From: Agromyces albus
GTDB taxonomy: Bacteria; Actinomycetota; Actinomycetes; Actinomycetales; Microbacteriaceae
Reading direction: 5' to 3'
Assembly: GCF_004134825.1 (NCBI RefSeq)
Contig: NZ_SDPN01000006.1
Span: forward strand, 62,001 to 126,000
DNA: 64,000 nt
Positions within the stretch are counted from its first letter, which is position 1; each line of letters opens with the position of its first letter. Shown piece by piece: positions 23,570 to 34,131 of the stretch. Position numbers and translations under genes: made by a program. The notes below the pieces were generated by a model. That model was given only the letters and a program-made list of their open reading frames with translations, was not told the DNA's origin and did no database searches.

Positions 23570-24724
23570 TCACTCGGCGAGGACGATGGCGTCTCCCCCG
23601 CTCTCGCGTGCACTCGAAGCGGCGCCCGATGCGGCATCCATCAGCCGATCGAAGTCGTAGCCGCACCGGTCGGTGCCGGCAAGCCCGATGCTCGCCGACA
23701 ACCGGATCCCCTGCGCAGCCTCGATGCGGTTCTCGCGGAGACCCACCTGGATCGCCGCGGCATTCAGCGCCGCCTGCTCGACTTGCACGTACGGCCCCAC
23801 GACGACGAGCGCCCCTCGCCCGGCGATGCCGATGTGCGAGTGCGGCGAGCTGAAGCGCCGGACCGCGGCCGCGAACTCTGTCTGGAGCTGCGTGCCCACC
23901 GAGCGCCCGAACGCGGTGTTGAGCGCGTCGAGCTCGTCGAGCTCGACACGCATGAACACGAGCTGCTCATCGTGGAAGTTCGCGCGCTCGAGCCAGTCGT
24001 CGACGATCTCCCGGAACAACTCGTCATTGAGGACGGCGTCGGCGTTGTACGAGAGGGCGATGTCCCCTCGGCCCGACATCCGTGGCACGCGCTCGCCCTG
24101 GAGGATCACGAGGCTCGGCAGGGTCACGATGATGAGTGAGATGATCACGAACGCCGACGCCTCGGTACCGAGGAACGTCGCGAAGAAGGGGTCGTCGGGT
24201 CCTCGCAGCAGGAAGACCGCGGTGCGCGCCGCGTAGAAGAGCGCCACCACGAGGAAGATGACGGTGAGCCCGCGCGCCGTCCAGTTCTCGCGCATCGGCG
24301 CCCGCAACGACTCGATCGCCCCGAGCATGCCGAACGTCGCGATGAGCGCGAACATCACTGCGGCGCCCGCCCAGTCGCCGCCACGAGGGCCCGCACCGAG
24401 CACCGCCGTGGCGGCTGCCGTGGAGCCGACCACGCCGATCCACACCAGATGCGGTCGCCCGTTGTAGGCGCGTGCACCGCTCCAGAGCAGCGCCGGGCTC
24501 AGCACGGCGGCCGCGTTGCCGATCGCGACCGCCCACCACGCGCCCGGCACGACGACCCACGCAGCGTAGGCGAAGGAAGCCAGGATGCCGGCCATGAACG
24601 AGAGCGCCCACACGCGGCCCGCGGCATCCGTCTTCCGGAGGAAGGTGTCGAGGATGAACATCACGCCGGCCACGATGGTGACGGTGGTCGTCGCGAGCTG
24701 GATCGTGTACAGGTCGATGTTCAT
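23570..24724 (-). CDS. Membrane protein with a degenerate GGDEF domain
   Basis: The first ~215 of 384 residues hold about seven hydrophobic segments. The C-terminal ~165 follow the diguanylate cyclase fold (FVFMRVELDELDALNTAFGRSVGTQLQTEFAAAVRRF...), but at the active-site loop there is GIAGRGALVVV instead of RxGGDEF. The product is therefore unlikely to make c-di-GMP and may be a binding or structural sensor. ATG 24724 overlaps the histidine kinase stop, so the two are co-translated. Confidence 0.8.
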   Translation of the reverse strand: MNIDLYTIQLATTTVTIVAGVMFILDTFLRKTDAAGRVWALSFMAGILASFAYAAWVVVPGAWWAVAIGNAAAVLSPALLWSGARAYNGRPHLVWIGVVGSTAAATAVLGAGPRGGDWAGAAVMFALIATFGMLGAIESLRAPMRENWTARGLTVIFLVVALFYAARTAVFLLRGPDDPFFATFLGTEASAFVIISLIIVTLPSLVILQGERVPRMSGRGDIALSYNADAVLNDELFREIVDDWLERANFHDEQLVFMRVELDELDALNTAFGRSVGTQLQTEFAAAVRRFSSPHSHIGIAGRGALVVVGPYVQVEQAALNAAAIQVGLRENRIEAAQGIRLSASIGLAGTDRCGYDFDRLMDAASGAASSARESGGDAIVLAE

Positions 24725-26367
24725 GCCGCTCCGGGTCCGGCCACGGGCAATGTGATGATCACGGTGGTCCCGTGTCCTTCTTCGCTGTCGATGCTCAGCC
24801 GCCCACCGTGCAGCTCCACGAAGTCACGGGCGATGCCGAGACCCAGCCCGCTGCCATGCACGCTGCCCTGCCGCACCGACTCCGACCGGAAGAACCGGTC
24901 GAAGACCCGTGGCAGCTCCGCCTCGGGGATGCCGGTGCCGCCGTCGCGTACCACGATCCACGCCGTGTCCCCATCGGCCGTCACACCGAGGGTCACCTCG
25001 CCGCCGGTGTGGTTGTACTTGATGGCGTTCGAGAGCACGTTGTCGACGACCTGCCGGATGCGGAAGGGATCGGCGCGCACGATGGCGTGCTCCGCCGTCG
25101 TGACGGTCACGGTGAGCGCCCGCTCGTCTGAACGAGGCCGGAGCGACTCGACGGACTCGAGCACGATCGAGCCGAGGTCGGTGTCACCGAGCTCGAGCTG
25201 GGACGGCGCATCCGCTTGACGTGCGCTCTGCAGGATGCTCGCGATGAGCTGGAGCATCCGCTCCCCGTTTCGTTCCATGATCTCGAGGTTGCGCCGTACG
25301 CCAGAGGGCAGGTCTGGGTCGTCGAGCGAGAGGTCGACGAAGCCGAGCACCGAGGTCATCGGCGTGCGCAGTTCGTGGGAGACGGATGCCACGAGGTCGT
25401 CTCGTGCGCGGACGGCGAGCAGCTCGGCGGTCACGTCACGCGCGACGAGCACGCTGCCGTCGGGCTCGTTGTCGCCGTCGTAGAGCCGCCGCGAGGTCAC
25501 GGCGACCGCAGCAAGCTCTGCGCCTCCGCGCGGGATCCATGTGATCACGTTGTCGAACTCATCGCCTCGCGCCGCGCGGTTGAACGGGAGCTCGTCTGGC
25601 GTGAGCGGGGTGACCCTGTCTTCCGCGAAGGCCACACCGAACCGGGCCGCGTCCGGCACGGCCATGTCGAGCCGGTAGAGGCGTGCGTATGCGGTGTTCA
25701 TCACGGCCCCGTGCCCTTCGCGGTCGAGTCGCACCACTCCGAAGTCGACCGCGTTCAGCACTTCGGCGATGAGCGATTCCTGGCGGTTCGCGCGGCGCAG
25801 CGCGCGCTCGACCTGTCCGGCCTGCGTGCGCAGGAGGACGCGCTGCGCGCTGGTGCGCCGGCTCGTGAGCACCGCGCTCGTCGCCACGAAGAGCAGCGCC
25901 ATCGGCAGCAGCACGACTCCGGGGATGCTTCCCGCGGTGAGCGCGCGTCCCGTGATGATCTCGGTGAGCCAGACGAGTCCCGCCGACGACGACACCGCGA
26001 TCACGGCGCCCCGCAGGCCGAAGTAGCTCGCGAGCCAGAGTGTCGGGAACACCCACAGCAGCCCGACGCCCGTGGCCGGATCCCCGAGCCGCATGAGCCC
26101 GACGGCGACGATGTCGATGATGGGCACGAGCATGACGAGATCGTGAGGCAGGCGATGCCACGGGATGACCACGGTCACCCCGGTCACGACGAACGCCACA
26201 CCGACTCCGTAGAGCATGAGCGGCCGCGACGCGGACTCGGGCAGGAACACCAGGAGCGTGAAGACGAAGACGACGACCACCGCGCCGAACAGCAGCTGCG
26301 ACAGGATCACGGATCGATCGAGCGTCGCGGCCGCGCTGCCGCGGCGAGGTTCACCCGTTCCCCCCAT
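24721..26367 (-). CDS. Membrane sensor histidine kinase with PAS-like domain
   Basis: The 548-residue protein has about six N-terminal membrane helices, a coiled segment, a PAS-like region (LNAVDFGVVRLDREGHGAVMNTAY) and a HisKA/HATPase core: phospho-site VASVSHELRTPMTSV, N-box VVDNVLSNAIKYN, and G-boxes VRDGGTGIP and GSGLGLGIA. The ATP lid and all key residues look intact. It is coupled to the degenerate GGDEF protein. The nearest response regulator is the convergent gene at 22398. Signal unknown. Confidence 0.92.
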   Translation of the reverse strand: MGGTGEPRRGSAAATLDRSVILSQLLFGAVVVVFVFTLLVFLPESASRPLMLYGVGVAFVVTGVTVVIPWHRLPHDLVMLVPIIDIVAVGLMRLGDPATGVGLLWVFPTLWLASYFGLRGAVIAVSSSAGLVWLTEIITGRALTAGSIPGVVLLPMALLFVATSAVLTSRRTSAQRVLLRTQAGQVERALRRANRQESLIAEVLNAVDFGVVRLDREGHGAVMNTAYARLYRLDMAVPDAARFGVAFAEDRVTPLTPDELPFNRAARGDEFDNVITWIPRGGAELAAVAVTSRRLYDGDNEPDGSVLVARDVTAELLAVRARDDLVASVSHELRTPMTSVLGFVDLSLDDPDLPSGVRRNLEIMERNGERMLQLIASILQSARQADAPSQLELGDTDLGSIVLESVESLRPRSDERALTVTVTTAEHAIVRADPFRIRQVVDNVLSNAIKYNHTGGEVTLGVTADGDTAWIVVRDGGTGIPEAELPRVFDRFFRSESVRQGSVHGSGLGLGIARDFVELHGGRLSIDSEEGHGTTVIITLPVAGPGAA

Positions 26368-26460
26368 GCGATGAGCCTAACGGGGACACGCGGCGCGGGC
26401 AGGTAGATTGCCGGGACAGCCGACAGCGGACAGCGGCTGCGACTGGGGCTGCGACTGCGG

Positions 26461-27147
26461 TCAGAGGCCGAGACGCTCGAGCTCGGCGTCCATCCTGCGG
26501 GCGAGTTCGGCGTAGCCGTCGTCATTCGGGTGGATCACGTCGGACGACATCCACTCCGGGTGGCCCTCGAGCCAGTGCGACGCGCCCGCGATGTAGTCGG
26601 CATCCACTCGGCTCGCGGCATCCTCGACCCATTCGACGATCTGCTCGAACTCGTCGGGTCGGTCGTCCTGGTACCAGAACGGCTCGACGACGACGAGCCG
26701 CGCGTCGGGCAGCTCGGTGCGGAACCGCTCGAGGTCGTCGGCGATCGCCTCGCGGATCTCATCGCCGGCCGACGGCATCGAGAACGCGTCGTTCAACCCC
26801 ATCGTCACGATGACGACGTCGGGCGACGGCTCGTGGTCGACGATCTGGTCGACGAGGTCGCCGCCGGGGGCGAGTCCGCGATTGTTCACGTAGCCGAGGC
26901 CGTCGACGCTCGGATTGAACTCGTACCAGCCGCGTTCGGCGCACACGATCGTCGACCAGCGGCGCTCGGGTGAGCTCGCGCCCGTGCCGCGCGTGTACGA
27001 GTCGCCGTAGAAGGCGGCGATCGTCGCTCCCCGTGTGGGCGCCGCAGCAGGCACATCATCTGCCGCCACGCACGCCGCGAGCAGCATCACCGCCGCCGCG
27101 ACCAGCGCCGAGGCGAATGCCGCCCGACTCCCCAGCGCATGCAACAT
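26461..27147 (-). CDS. SGNH/GDSL-family hydrolase lipoprotein
   Basis: The 228-residue secreted protein has a lipobox VMLLAAC. The SGNH hydrolase blocks follow: IAAFYGDSYTRGTG with the nucleophile Ser, GLNDAF with Asn, and SDVIHPNDDGYAELA with the Asp-x-x-His pair. It probably deacylates cell-wall polysaccharide or lipid. ATG 27147 gives a good signal peptide; an in-frame ATG at 27183 is possible. It stands alone, below the terminator of the LAETG protein gene. Confidence 0.88.
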   Translation of the reverse strand: MLHALGSRAAFASALVAAAVMLLAACVAADDVPAAAPTRGATIAAFYGDSYTRGTGASSPERRWSTIVCAERGWYEFNPSVDGLGYVNNRGLAPGGDLVDQIVDHEPSPDVVIVTMGLNDAFSMPSAGDEIREAIADDLERFRTELPDARLVVVEPFWYQDDRPDEFEQIVEWVEDAASRVDADYIAGASHWLEGHPEWMSSDVIHPNDDGYAELARRMDAELERLGL

Positions 27148-27220
27148 CGTGGATTTCAGGATAGGCGACACGGGAGGGCTCATCCCCGGCGGCGTGCGAC
27201 CAGCACGTTCGAGACGCGAG

Positions 27221-27255
27221 AACGGCCCGCTGCGGATGATCCGCGGCGGGCCGTT
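27221..27255. terminator. Strong hairpin downstream of the LAETG surface protein gene
   Basis: AACGGCCCGC (27221-27230) pairs with GCGGGCCGTT (27246-27255), and GCGGAT with ATCCGC inside it, leaving almost no loop. It follows the stop of the gene at 27273 by 17 bp on the minus strand. There is no T-tract, as is common in high-GC Actinobacteria. Confidence 0.75.
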
Positions 27256-27272
27256 CGGTGTCGTCAGACTAC

Positions 27273-27815
27273 TCAGCGACGCTTGGCGACGAGGCGCGGA
27301 ACGAAGAGCGCGGCGCCGAGCGCGAGCGCGCCGATGCCGACGAAGGGCAGCCATCCCGACTCGAAGCCGGTCTCCGCGAGCTTGTCTCCGGCGGGCGGCA
27401 CGGTCGGGGGCGGGGTCGGCTCCGGAGTCGGAGTCGGAGTCGGGGTCGGCTCCGGCGTCGGAGCTGCCTCGAACGCGAAGGAGTAGTGGCTGATGTCCTT
27501 GCCCGTCGAGTGCGCGATGATCACGGAGTTGGTCGGCGGATCGACGAGGTAGTACTCGGGGCCGCCGCCGCTGACGTCATCGCCGGACTTCACGCAGACG
27601 AGCGTGATGACCATGCCTTCGGGAGCGAAAATCTCCTCCGTCGTGCCGAGGCCTCCTTCAGTGCTCTTCCCCGAGTCGAGGTCTTCGCAGATCTGGTCCG
27701 ACGCCCCCTCCGGCGGGTCGGTCGGAATGATGGCGGCGTAGGCGGGGGCGGCGGAGAATACGACGGCGCCGCCGGCGAGTATCAGGGCAGCACCAAGCGT
27801 GCGGGAATGCTTCAT
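27273..27815 (-). CDS. Cell-wall anchored surface protein with LAETG sorting signal
   Basis: The 180-residue precursor has a signal peptide (LGAALILAGGAVVFSAAPAYA, cleavage after AYA) and a small globular part with two Cys pairs (ICEDL, VCVKS). A proline-rich spacer TPEPTPTPTPTPEPTPPPT precedes LAETG, a hydrophobic helix and the basic tail RLVAKRR. LAxTG is the recognition motif of class E sortases in Actinobacteria. No sortase gene is in the window. ATG 27815 is chosen because the longer frame destroys the signal peptide. Confidence 0.87.
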   Translation of the reverse strand: MKHSRTLGAALILAGGAVVFSAAPAYAAIIPTDPPEGASDQICEDLDSGKSTEGGLGTTEEIFAPEGMVITLVCVKSGDDVSGGGPEYYLVDPPTNSVIIAHSTGKDISHYSFAFEAAPTPEPTPTPTPTPEPTPPPTVPPAGDKLAETGFESGWLPFVGIGALALGAALFVPRLVAKRR

Positions 27816-27903
27816 GGTCGGGTAAACCTTCGGGTAAGTGAGTTGGGGGCATCCCGACGACGGGAAGACGTCGAGGATCCGTCCGTTCTTGCTTCGGGCA
27901 TGC

Positions 27904-27933
27904 GAAGAGCGGTAGGTCTCCCTACCGCTCTTC
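27904..27933. terminator. Perfect 13-bp stem terminator between asd and the surface protein gene
   Basis: GAAGAGCGGTAGG (27904-27916) and CCTACCGCTCTTC (27921-27933) enclose a TCTC loop. Read on the minus strand, it lies about 80 bp after the asd stop. A smaller hairpin, CCCCC/GGGGG around 27984-27999, lies nearer to asd. Together they should insulate the surface protein gene from asd transcription. Confidence 0.75.
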
Positions 27934-28011
27934 AACGAACGGGCGCTCGCCCAAACCTACTGATGTTTCCTCACCTTGGGTTCCCCCAAATCGGGGGTGA
28001 TCCTGCCCCGG

Positions 28012-29209
<1,198 letters not shown>

Positions 29210-29282
29210 CGGCAGGGATTCGGTGTCGGGCTTCACAGCGAATCGAGCGGATGCGGCATCCGCTCGCCCTCGGATGCCGCGA

Positions 29283-30557
29283 TCAGCGGCCGGTACCGGC
29301 GTGCACGACCGCGTCGTCTTCGCCGTCGAGCTCGAACGCCGTGTGCACGGCGCGCGCGGCGGCGTGCACGCTGTCGGCGCGCGTGACGACCGAGATGCGG
29401 ATCTCGCTCGTGGAGATCATCTCGATGTTGATGCCCGCTTCGTAGAGCGCCTCGAAGAGTCGCGCCGAGACGCCCGCTGCCGAACGCATGGCGGCGCCGA
29501 CGAGGGAGACCTTGCCGATCTGGTCGTCGTACTGCAACGAGGTGAAGCCCACGGCCTCTTGCGCACTCGAGAGTGCGGTGAGCGCCCGCTGGCCGTCGGT
29601 CTTCGGCAGCGTGAACGAGATGTCGGTGCGCCCGGTGGAGGCGGCGGAGACGTTCTGCACGATCATGTCGACGTTCGCGTTCGTGTTGGCGACGATCTTG
29701 AAGATCTTCGCGGCGACGCCGGGCACGTCGGGCACGCCGACGATCGTGATCTTGGCCTCGGTGAGATCGACCGCGACACCGGCGATGACGGACTCTTCCA
29801 CAGTTTCTCCTTCGGGAAGACGCGAGGGATCGTAGACGATCGTGCCCTCACTGTTGTTGAACGACGAACGCACGTGCAGGGTCACGCCGTGCCGGCGAGC
29901 GAACTCGACAGCCCTGATGTGCAAGACCTTGGCTCCGGATGCCGCGAGCTCGAGCATCTCTTCACTCGTGATGCGGTCGAGCTTGCGGGCCTTCGTCACC
30001 ACGCGCGGGTCGGACGTGAACACGCCGTCTACATCAGTGTAGATCTCGCAGATGTCGGCCTCCAGGGCCGCTGCGAGCGCCACGGCCGTGGTGTCGCTGC
30101 CGCCGCGGCCGAGGGTCGTGATGTCGCGGGTGTCGCGGTTGAAACCCTGGAAGCCGGCGACGATGACGATGGCGCCGTCGTCGAGCGCCTCGCGCAGCCG
30201 AACCGGGGTGACGTCGACGATGCGAGCGGCGCCATGCGTGGCATCCGTGATCATGCCGGCCTGGCTGCCCGTGAACGAACGCGCCTCGTGGCCCATGCTC
30301 TTGATCGCCATCGCGAGCAGCGCCATGGAGATGCGCTCGCCTGCCGAGAGCAGCATGTCGAGTTCGCGGGGCGCCGGAATGGGCGTGACCTCATTCGCGA
30401 GATCGAGCAGTTCGTCGGTCGTGTCGCCCATCGCGGAGACAGCCACGACGACGTCGTTGCCCGCCTTGCGGGTCTCGACGATGCGCTTGGCGACCCGCTT
30501 GATGCTCTCTGCGTCGGCGACAGACGATCCGCCGTATTTCTGCACGATCAAGCTCAC
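29283..30557 (-). CDS. lysC: Aspartate kinase
   Basis: The 424-residue enzyme phosphorylates L-aspartate, the first step to lysine, threonine and methionine. [10 protein letters not shown] is the ATP/aspartate signature and [20 protein letters not shown] the active site. Two ACT domains follow ([26 protein letters not shown] and [21 protein letters not shown]), which normally mediate lysine plus threonine inhibition. GTG 30557 follows GGGAG; an upstream in-frame ATG lacks an RBS. The promoter contains a 16-bp palindrome. Confidence 0.97.
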   Translation of the reverse strand: MSLIVQKYGGSSVADAESIKRVAKRIVETRKAGNDVVVAVSAMGDTTDELLDLANEVTPIPAPRELDMLLSAGERISMALLAMAIKSMGHEARSFTGSQAGMITDATHGAARIVDVTPVRLREALDDGAIVIVAGFQGFNRDTRDITTLGRGGSDTTAVALAAALEADICEIYTDVDGVFTSDPRVVTKARKLDRITSEEMLELAASGAKVLHIRAVEFARRHGVTLHVRSSFNNSEGTIVYDPSRLPEGETVEESVIAGVAVDLTEAKITIVGVPDVPGVAAKIFKIVANTNANVDMIVQNVSAASTGRTDISFTLPKTDGQRALTALSSAQEAVGFTSLQYDDQIGKVSLVGAAMRSAAGVSARLFEALYEAGINIEMISTSEIRISVVTRADSVHAAARAVHTAFELDGEDDAVVHAGTGR

Positions 30558-30603
30558 GTGGTCTCCCAGGGTGATTGCCGGCGCCGTCGCGCCCGGAGAC
30601 CCA

Positions 30604-30635
30604 ATCATACGGCGGCGCGTATACGCGCCCGGCAA
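30604..30635 (-). promoter_or_regulatory. lysC promoter with a 16-bp palindromic spacer
   Basis: On the minus strand TTGCCG (30635-30630) and TATGAT (30609-30604) are 20 bp apart. The spacer contains the perfect palindrome GGCGCGTATACGCGCC (30614-30629). This would suit a repressor, or a MerR-type activator that corrects the long spacing. No other feature is seen in 30558-30690. Confidence 0.5.
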
Positions 30636-30690
30636 TGTGACGGCGGGGTAGCTGGGCTCGCGGTCTGGGCGGCCGGATGCCTCGAACCGA

Positions 30691-31044
30691 TCAGTGCGGC
30701 CGCGGCATGTACCACTCGGTGAACTCGGTCGCGCGACCGTCTGGGTCGAGCCGGACGATCCAGAGGTTCAGGTAGTCCTTCTCGGCCGGGTACTCCGTGC
30801 GCCCCTGCACGACCACGAAGCCCTCGTCTTCGTGCAGGATCTTCCAGTCGAACGACCAGGTGCCCGGCTCGTCGCGGTCCTCCAGCCAGCCGGCGACGAT
30901 CGCGTCGCGGCCTCGCCGTGGCTCGTCGTCGGGGTTCGGGAGGTATGCGGCGTCATCGGTGAACAACGCCCCGATCTGCTCGGGATCGTTCGATTCCCAC
31001 GCCGCGACGTAGTTCGCGACCCACTCCGCTCCTGCGCTCGCCAT
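30691..31044 (-). CDS. NTF2-like / SnoaL-type protein of unknown substrate
   Basis: The 117-residue protein has the cone-shaped NTF2-like fold pattern: [47 protein letters not shown], then strands ending [13 protein letters not shown]. Such proteins are isomerases, dehydratases or ligand carriers. ATG 31044 gives the usual family length. It lies between lysC and recR but shares no obvious pathway with them. Confidence 0.85.
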   Translation of the reverse strand: MASAGAEWVANYVAAWESNDPEQIGALFTDDAAYLPNPDDEPRRGRDAIVAGWLEDRDEPGTWSFDWKILHEDEGFVVVQGRTEYPAEKDYLNLWIVRLDPDGRATEFTEWYMPRPH

Positions 31045-31116
31045 GGGTCCGTTGTACGCGCGCCGGGACGGCGCCGTCAAGCGAGTCTGACCTGCCGGCG
31101 GCATCCGTTCGCGCGA

Positions 31117-31713
31117 CTAGCCGACGACCCTGCGGCCCTCGAAGGCCCGACCGAGGGTGACCTCGTCGGCGTACTCGAGGTCGCCGCCGACGGGAAGTCC
31201 CGAGGCGAGGCGGGTGACCCGGATCTCAAGGGTGGTGAGCAGGCGGCTGAGGTAGGTCGCGGTCGCCTCGCCCTCGAGGTTCGGATCGGTGGCGATGATG
31301 ACCTCGGTGACGGTTCCGTCGGCGAGGCGCTGCATGAGCTGGCGGATGCGGAGCTCGTCGGGGCCGATGCCGTCGATCGGGCTGATGGCGCCGCCGAGCA
31401 CGTGGTAGAGGCCGCGGAACTCTCGAGTGCGCTCGATCGCGACGACGTCTTTCGCCTCTTCGACGACGCAGATGAGCGCGGGGTCGCGGCGGGGGTCACG
31501 ACAGATGGAGCACGTGGCCTGCTCGGAGACGTTGCCGCAGATCTCGCAGAAGCGCACCTTCTCGCGCACCTCGGCGAGGATCTCGGCGAGCCGGGTGACG
31601 TCGAAGTGCTCGGTCTGCACGATGTGGAACGCGATGCGCTGCGCCGACTTCGGGCCGATGCCGGGGAGGCGGCCGAGTTCGTCGATCAGCTCTTGGACGA
31701 TGCCTTCGTACAC
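31117..31713 (-). CDS. recR: Recombination mediator RecR
   Basis: The 198-residue protein helps load RecA in RecF-type repair. The N-terminal HhH ([19 protein letters not shown]), the four-cysteine zinc finger [18 protein letters not shown] and the Toprim domain ([16 protein letters not shown]...[17 protein letters not shown]) are in normal order. It starts 3 bp after the dnaX stop, the standard bacterial dnaX-recR arrangement. Confidence 0.97.
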   Translation of the reverse strand: MYEGIVQELIDELGRLPGIGPKSAQRIAFHIVQTEHFDVTRLAEILAEVREKVRFCEICGNVSEQATCSICRDPRRDPALICVVEEAKDVVAIERTREFRGLYHVLGGAISPIDGIGPDELRIRQLMQRLADGTVTEVIIATDPNLEGEATATYLSRLLTTLEIRVTRLASGLPVGGDLEYADEVTLGRAFEGRRVVG

Positions 31714-31716
31714 GTG

Positions 31717-34128
31717 CTACCCACGCTCCCCGAAGCCGGGCCGCGACGGCGCCTCGACCTCTTCGAGGAAAGTGGCGCCGAGCACCTCGCGCACGACCGA
31801 CTCGCCGTAGCGCTGGATGCCGCCGCCGGTGGTCGCACCGGCGGGCGCAGCGTCGGGCACGGATGCCTCGGTCACGATGTCGGGCACGGGACCCGGATCG
31901 AACGGCGGCTCGAAGTCTTCGGGAGGCGCATCGGCGTCGTCGGGCACGTCTGCGGAGGAGACGTCGGCCACGGCGACGGAGGTGACAGATGCAGCAGCAG
32001 CGCTGGACGCGGTCGCGGGACCGGCCGCGACCGTGTCGGATGCCGAGTCTGCTGGCTCTGAGCGCGAGCCGGAGACCGGATCAGCTGGTGTCTCGTCGAG
32101 CTCGCTCGCGTCGTTGGGGATGGCGACCGTCGCCCAGGAGTCGACCGTGGCGGCGGGTGCAGCGGAAGCCGTTGGCTTGGTTGCCGCCTTCGACGTGCCC
32201 GCTGCGCTCGACTTGGTCGCGCTCGACTTGGTCGCGCTCGACTTGGTCGCACTGGACTCGGTCGTTGCCGCAGTGGCGACCTTGGTCGCCGCGTTCGGCG
32301 TGCGCTGGGCTGTCGGGCTCGAGGCTTCGCCGGTGCCGCCGCCCACACCCGGAGCCGTCGACGGTGCGTCGGACTGCGGCGCTGCGCCGCTGCGCGGTGC
32401 CGCGGAACCCGACCCCTCGACCTTGGCGATGAACTTCACGCGAACGCCGAGCACCTCGATGATCGCGCCGCGCAGGAGTTCGCTCACGCTCTGGCCGGGA
32501 GCACCGCCGCGGAATCCGGCGACATCATGTTCACTCGGGAACGCGAGCACGAGCACGTCGTCGTCGCGGAACTCGCGTACTTGCGCCGTGAACGCGACCA
32601 TCCACGCGCTGCGCTTGGTGCGCTGCAATGATGCGAGCACCTCGGGCCAGGCGTCGCGCACCTGCTGCAGGGTGACCGGGCCCACCGGTTTCACTGAGGC
32701 GGATGCCGCGGAAGGTGCCGCTGCGGCCTGCGGTTCCGTCGATTCGGTCGGCGCTTGCACCGGAGTTCGTGAGGGCTTCGAAGCCGGGACTGCCGTGGCC
32801 GGCGCACGCGAGTCGGTCGCAGCATCGGCGCCTGCGGGGCGCGGAGCCTCCGCAGCGGCACGCGCGGGAACGGGCGGAGCAACAGGCGCAACGGGCGCAG
32901 ACGGCGCCGCCGATGCCGCACGCACGGGGGGCGCCGGGCTCGCGGCATCCGTCGCCGAATCAGTCACGCCGACCCGACGCTCGAGGCGCTCGACCCGCGC
33001 GAGGGCGCCGCGCTCGGTGTCGTCGCTCGAGGGCACGAGCACGCGGGCGAGCATGAGCTCGAGGTGCAGGCGCGGCGACGTGGCGCCGGTCATCTCGGTG
33101 AGGGTCTGGTTCACGAGGTCGGCGACGCGCGAGAGCTCGGCCGAGCCGAACGCCTTCGCCTGCGCGGCCATGCGCGCGAGCTCATCGGCCGGGATGCCGC
33201 GGAGCACCGCAGCGGCGGCCTCGGGTGACGACGCCGCCACCACGATGAGGTCGCGCAGGCGCTCGAGCAGGTCTTCGACGAAACGGCGTGGGTCTTGCCC
33301 CGTCTGCACGACACGATCGGCGGCGGCGAAGGCGCCGGCGGCATCGCTCGCGCCGATCGCATCGACGACCTCGTCGAGGAGGGCCGCGTGCGTGTAGCCG
33401 AGCAGCGCGACGGCGCGCTCGTAGTCGATGGTGGGGCCCTCGGAGCCGGCGATGAGCTGATCGAGGAGCGACAGGGTGTCTCGCGGCGACCCGCCGCCGG
33501 CGCGCACGACGAGCGGCAGGACGCCGGGCGCGACCTCGACGCCCTCTTCGGTGCAGAGCTGCTGCACGTACTCGAGCATCGGGCCGGGCGGCACGAGCCG
33601 GAACGGATAGTGGTGGGTGCGCGAGCGGATGGTGCCGAGCACCTTGTCTGGCTCGGTCGTGGCGAAGATGAACTTGATGTGCTCTGGCGGCTCCTCGACG
33701 AGCTTCAGCAGCGCGTTGAAGCCCTGCGGCGTCACCATGTGCGCCTCGTCGAGGATGAAGATCTTGTAGCGGTCGCGAGCCGGTGCGAACACCGCACGCT
33801 CACGTAGATCGCGCGCGTCGTCGACGCCATTGTGGCTCGCCGCGTCGATCTCGACGACGTCGAGCGATCCGCTGCCGCCGCGGGAGAGCTCGACGCAGCT
33901 CGGGCACACGCCGCACGGGGTGTCGGTGGGGCCCTCTGCGCAGTTGAGGCATCGCGCGAGAATTCGAGCCGACGTGGTCTTGCCGCAGCCGCGTGGGCCG
34001 CTGAAGAGGTAGGCGTGGTTCACCCGGTCGGTTCGAAGCGCGGTCATGAGTGGCTCGGTCACCTGGGACTGGCCGATCATCTCGGCGAACGTCTCAGGCC
34101 GGTAGCGGCGATACAGGGCGGTGACCAC
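31717..34128 (-). CDS. dnaX: DNA polymerase III subunit gamma/tau
   Basis: The 803-residue clamp-loader ATPase has Walker A FSGPRGCGKTTSARI, the zinc module CLNCAEGPTDTPCGVCPSC, Walker B IFILDEAHM and sensor FATTEPDKV, all within the first ~180 residues. Domain III continues to about residue 370. A low-complexity Ala/Pro/Ser/Thr region and a long acidic tail (DDADAPPEDFEPPFDPG) follow. Within this tail SSATK is repeated in tandem from a 15-bp DNA repeat (32206-32265). No slippery A/T run for a programmed frameshift is seen. Confidence 0.97.
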   Translation of the reverse strand: MVTALYRRYRPETFAEMIGQSQVTEPLMTALRTDRVNHAYLFSGPRGCGKTTSARILARCLNCAEGPTDTPCGVCPSCVELSRGGSGSLDVVEIDAASHNGVDDARDLRERAVFAPARDRYKIFILDEAHMVTPQGFNALLKLVEEPPEHIKFIFATTEPDKVLGTIRSRTHHYPFRLVPPGPMLEYVQQLCTEEGVEVAPGVLPLVVRAGGGSPRDTLSLLDQLIAGSEGPTIDYERAVALLGYTHAALLDEVVDAIGASDAAGAFAAADRVVQTGQDPRRFVEDLLERLRDLIVVAASSPEAAAAVLRGIPADELARMAAQAKAFGSAELSRVADLVNQTLTEMTGATSPRLHLELMLARVLVPSSDDTERGALARVERLERRVGVTDSATDAASPAPPVRAASAAPSAPVAPVAPPVPARAAAEAPRPAGADAATDSRAPATAVPASKPSRTPVQAPTESTEPQAAAAPSAASASVKPVGPVTLQQVRDAWPEVLASLQRTKRSAWMVAFTAQVREFRDDDVLVLAFPSEHDVAGFRGGAPGQSVSELLRGAIIEVLGVRVKFIAKVEGSGSAAPRSGAAPQSDAPSTAPGVGGGTGEASSPTAQRTPNAATKVATAATTESSATKSSATKSSATKSSAAGTSKAATKPTASAAPAATVDSWATVAIPNDASELDETPADPVSGSRSEPADSASDTVAAGPATASSAAAASVTSVAVADVSSADVPDDADAPPEDFEPPFDPGPVPDIVTEASVPDAAPAGATTGGGIQRYGESVVREVLGATFLEEVEAPSRPGFGERG
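32206..32265. repeat. 15-bp tandem repeat inside dnaX
   Basis: About four units of CTCGACTTGGTCGCG, the last one diverged, lie head to tail and encode repeated S-S-A-T-K in the unstructured linker of the tau region. The unit length is a multiple of three, so copy-number change would keep frame. Expect length variation between strains. Confidence 0.85.
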
Positions 34129-34131
34129 GCC

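Noticed and set aside
31817-33397. 526-codon plus-strand frame rich in Ala/Ser/Val
   Set aside because: Antisense to the low-complexity tail of dnaX; the repeats seen in it are the dnaX repeats.
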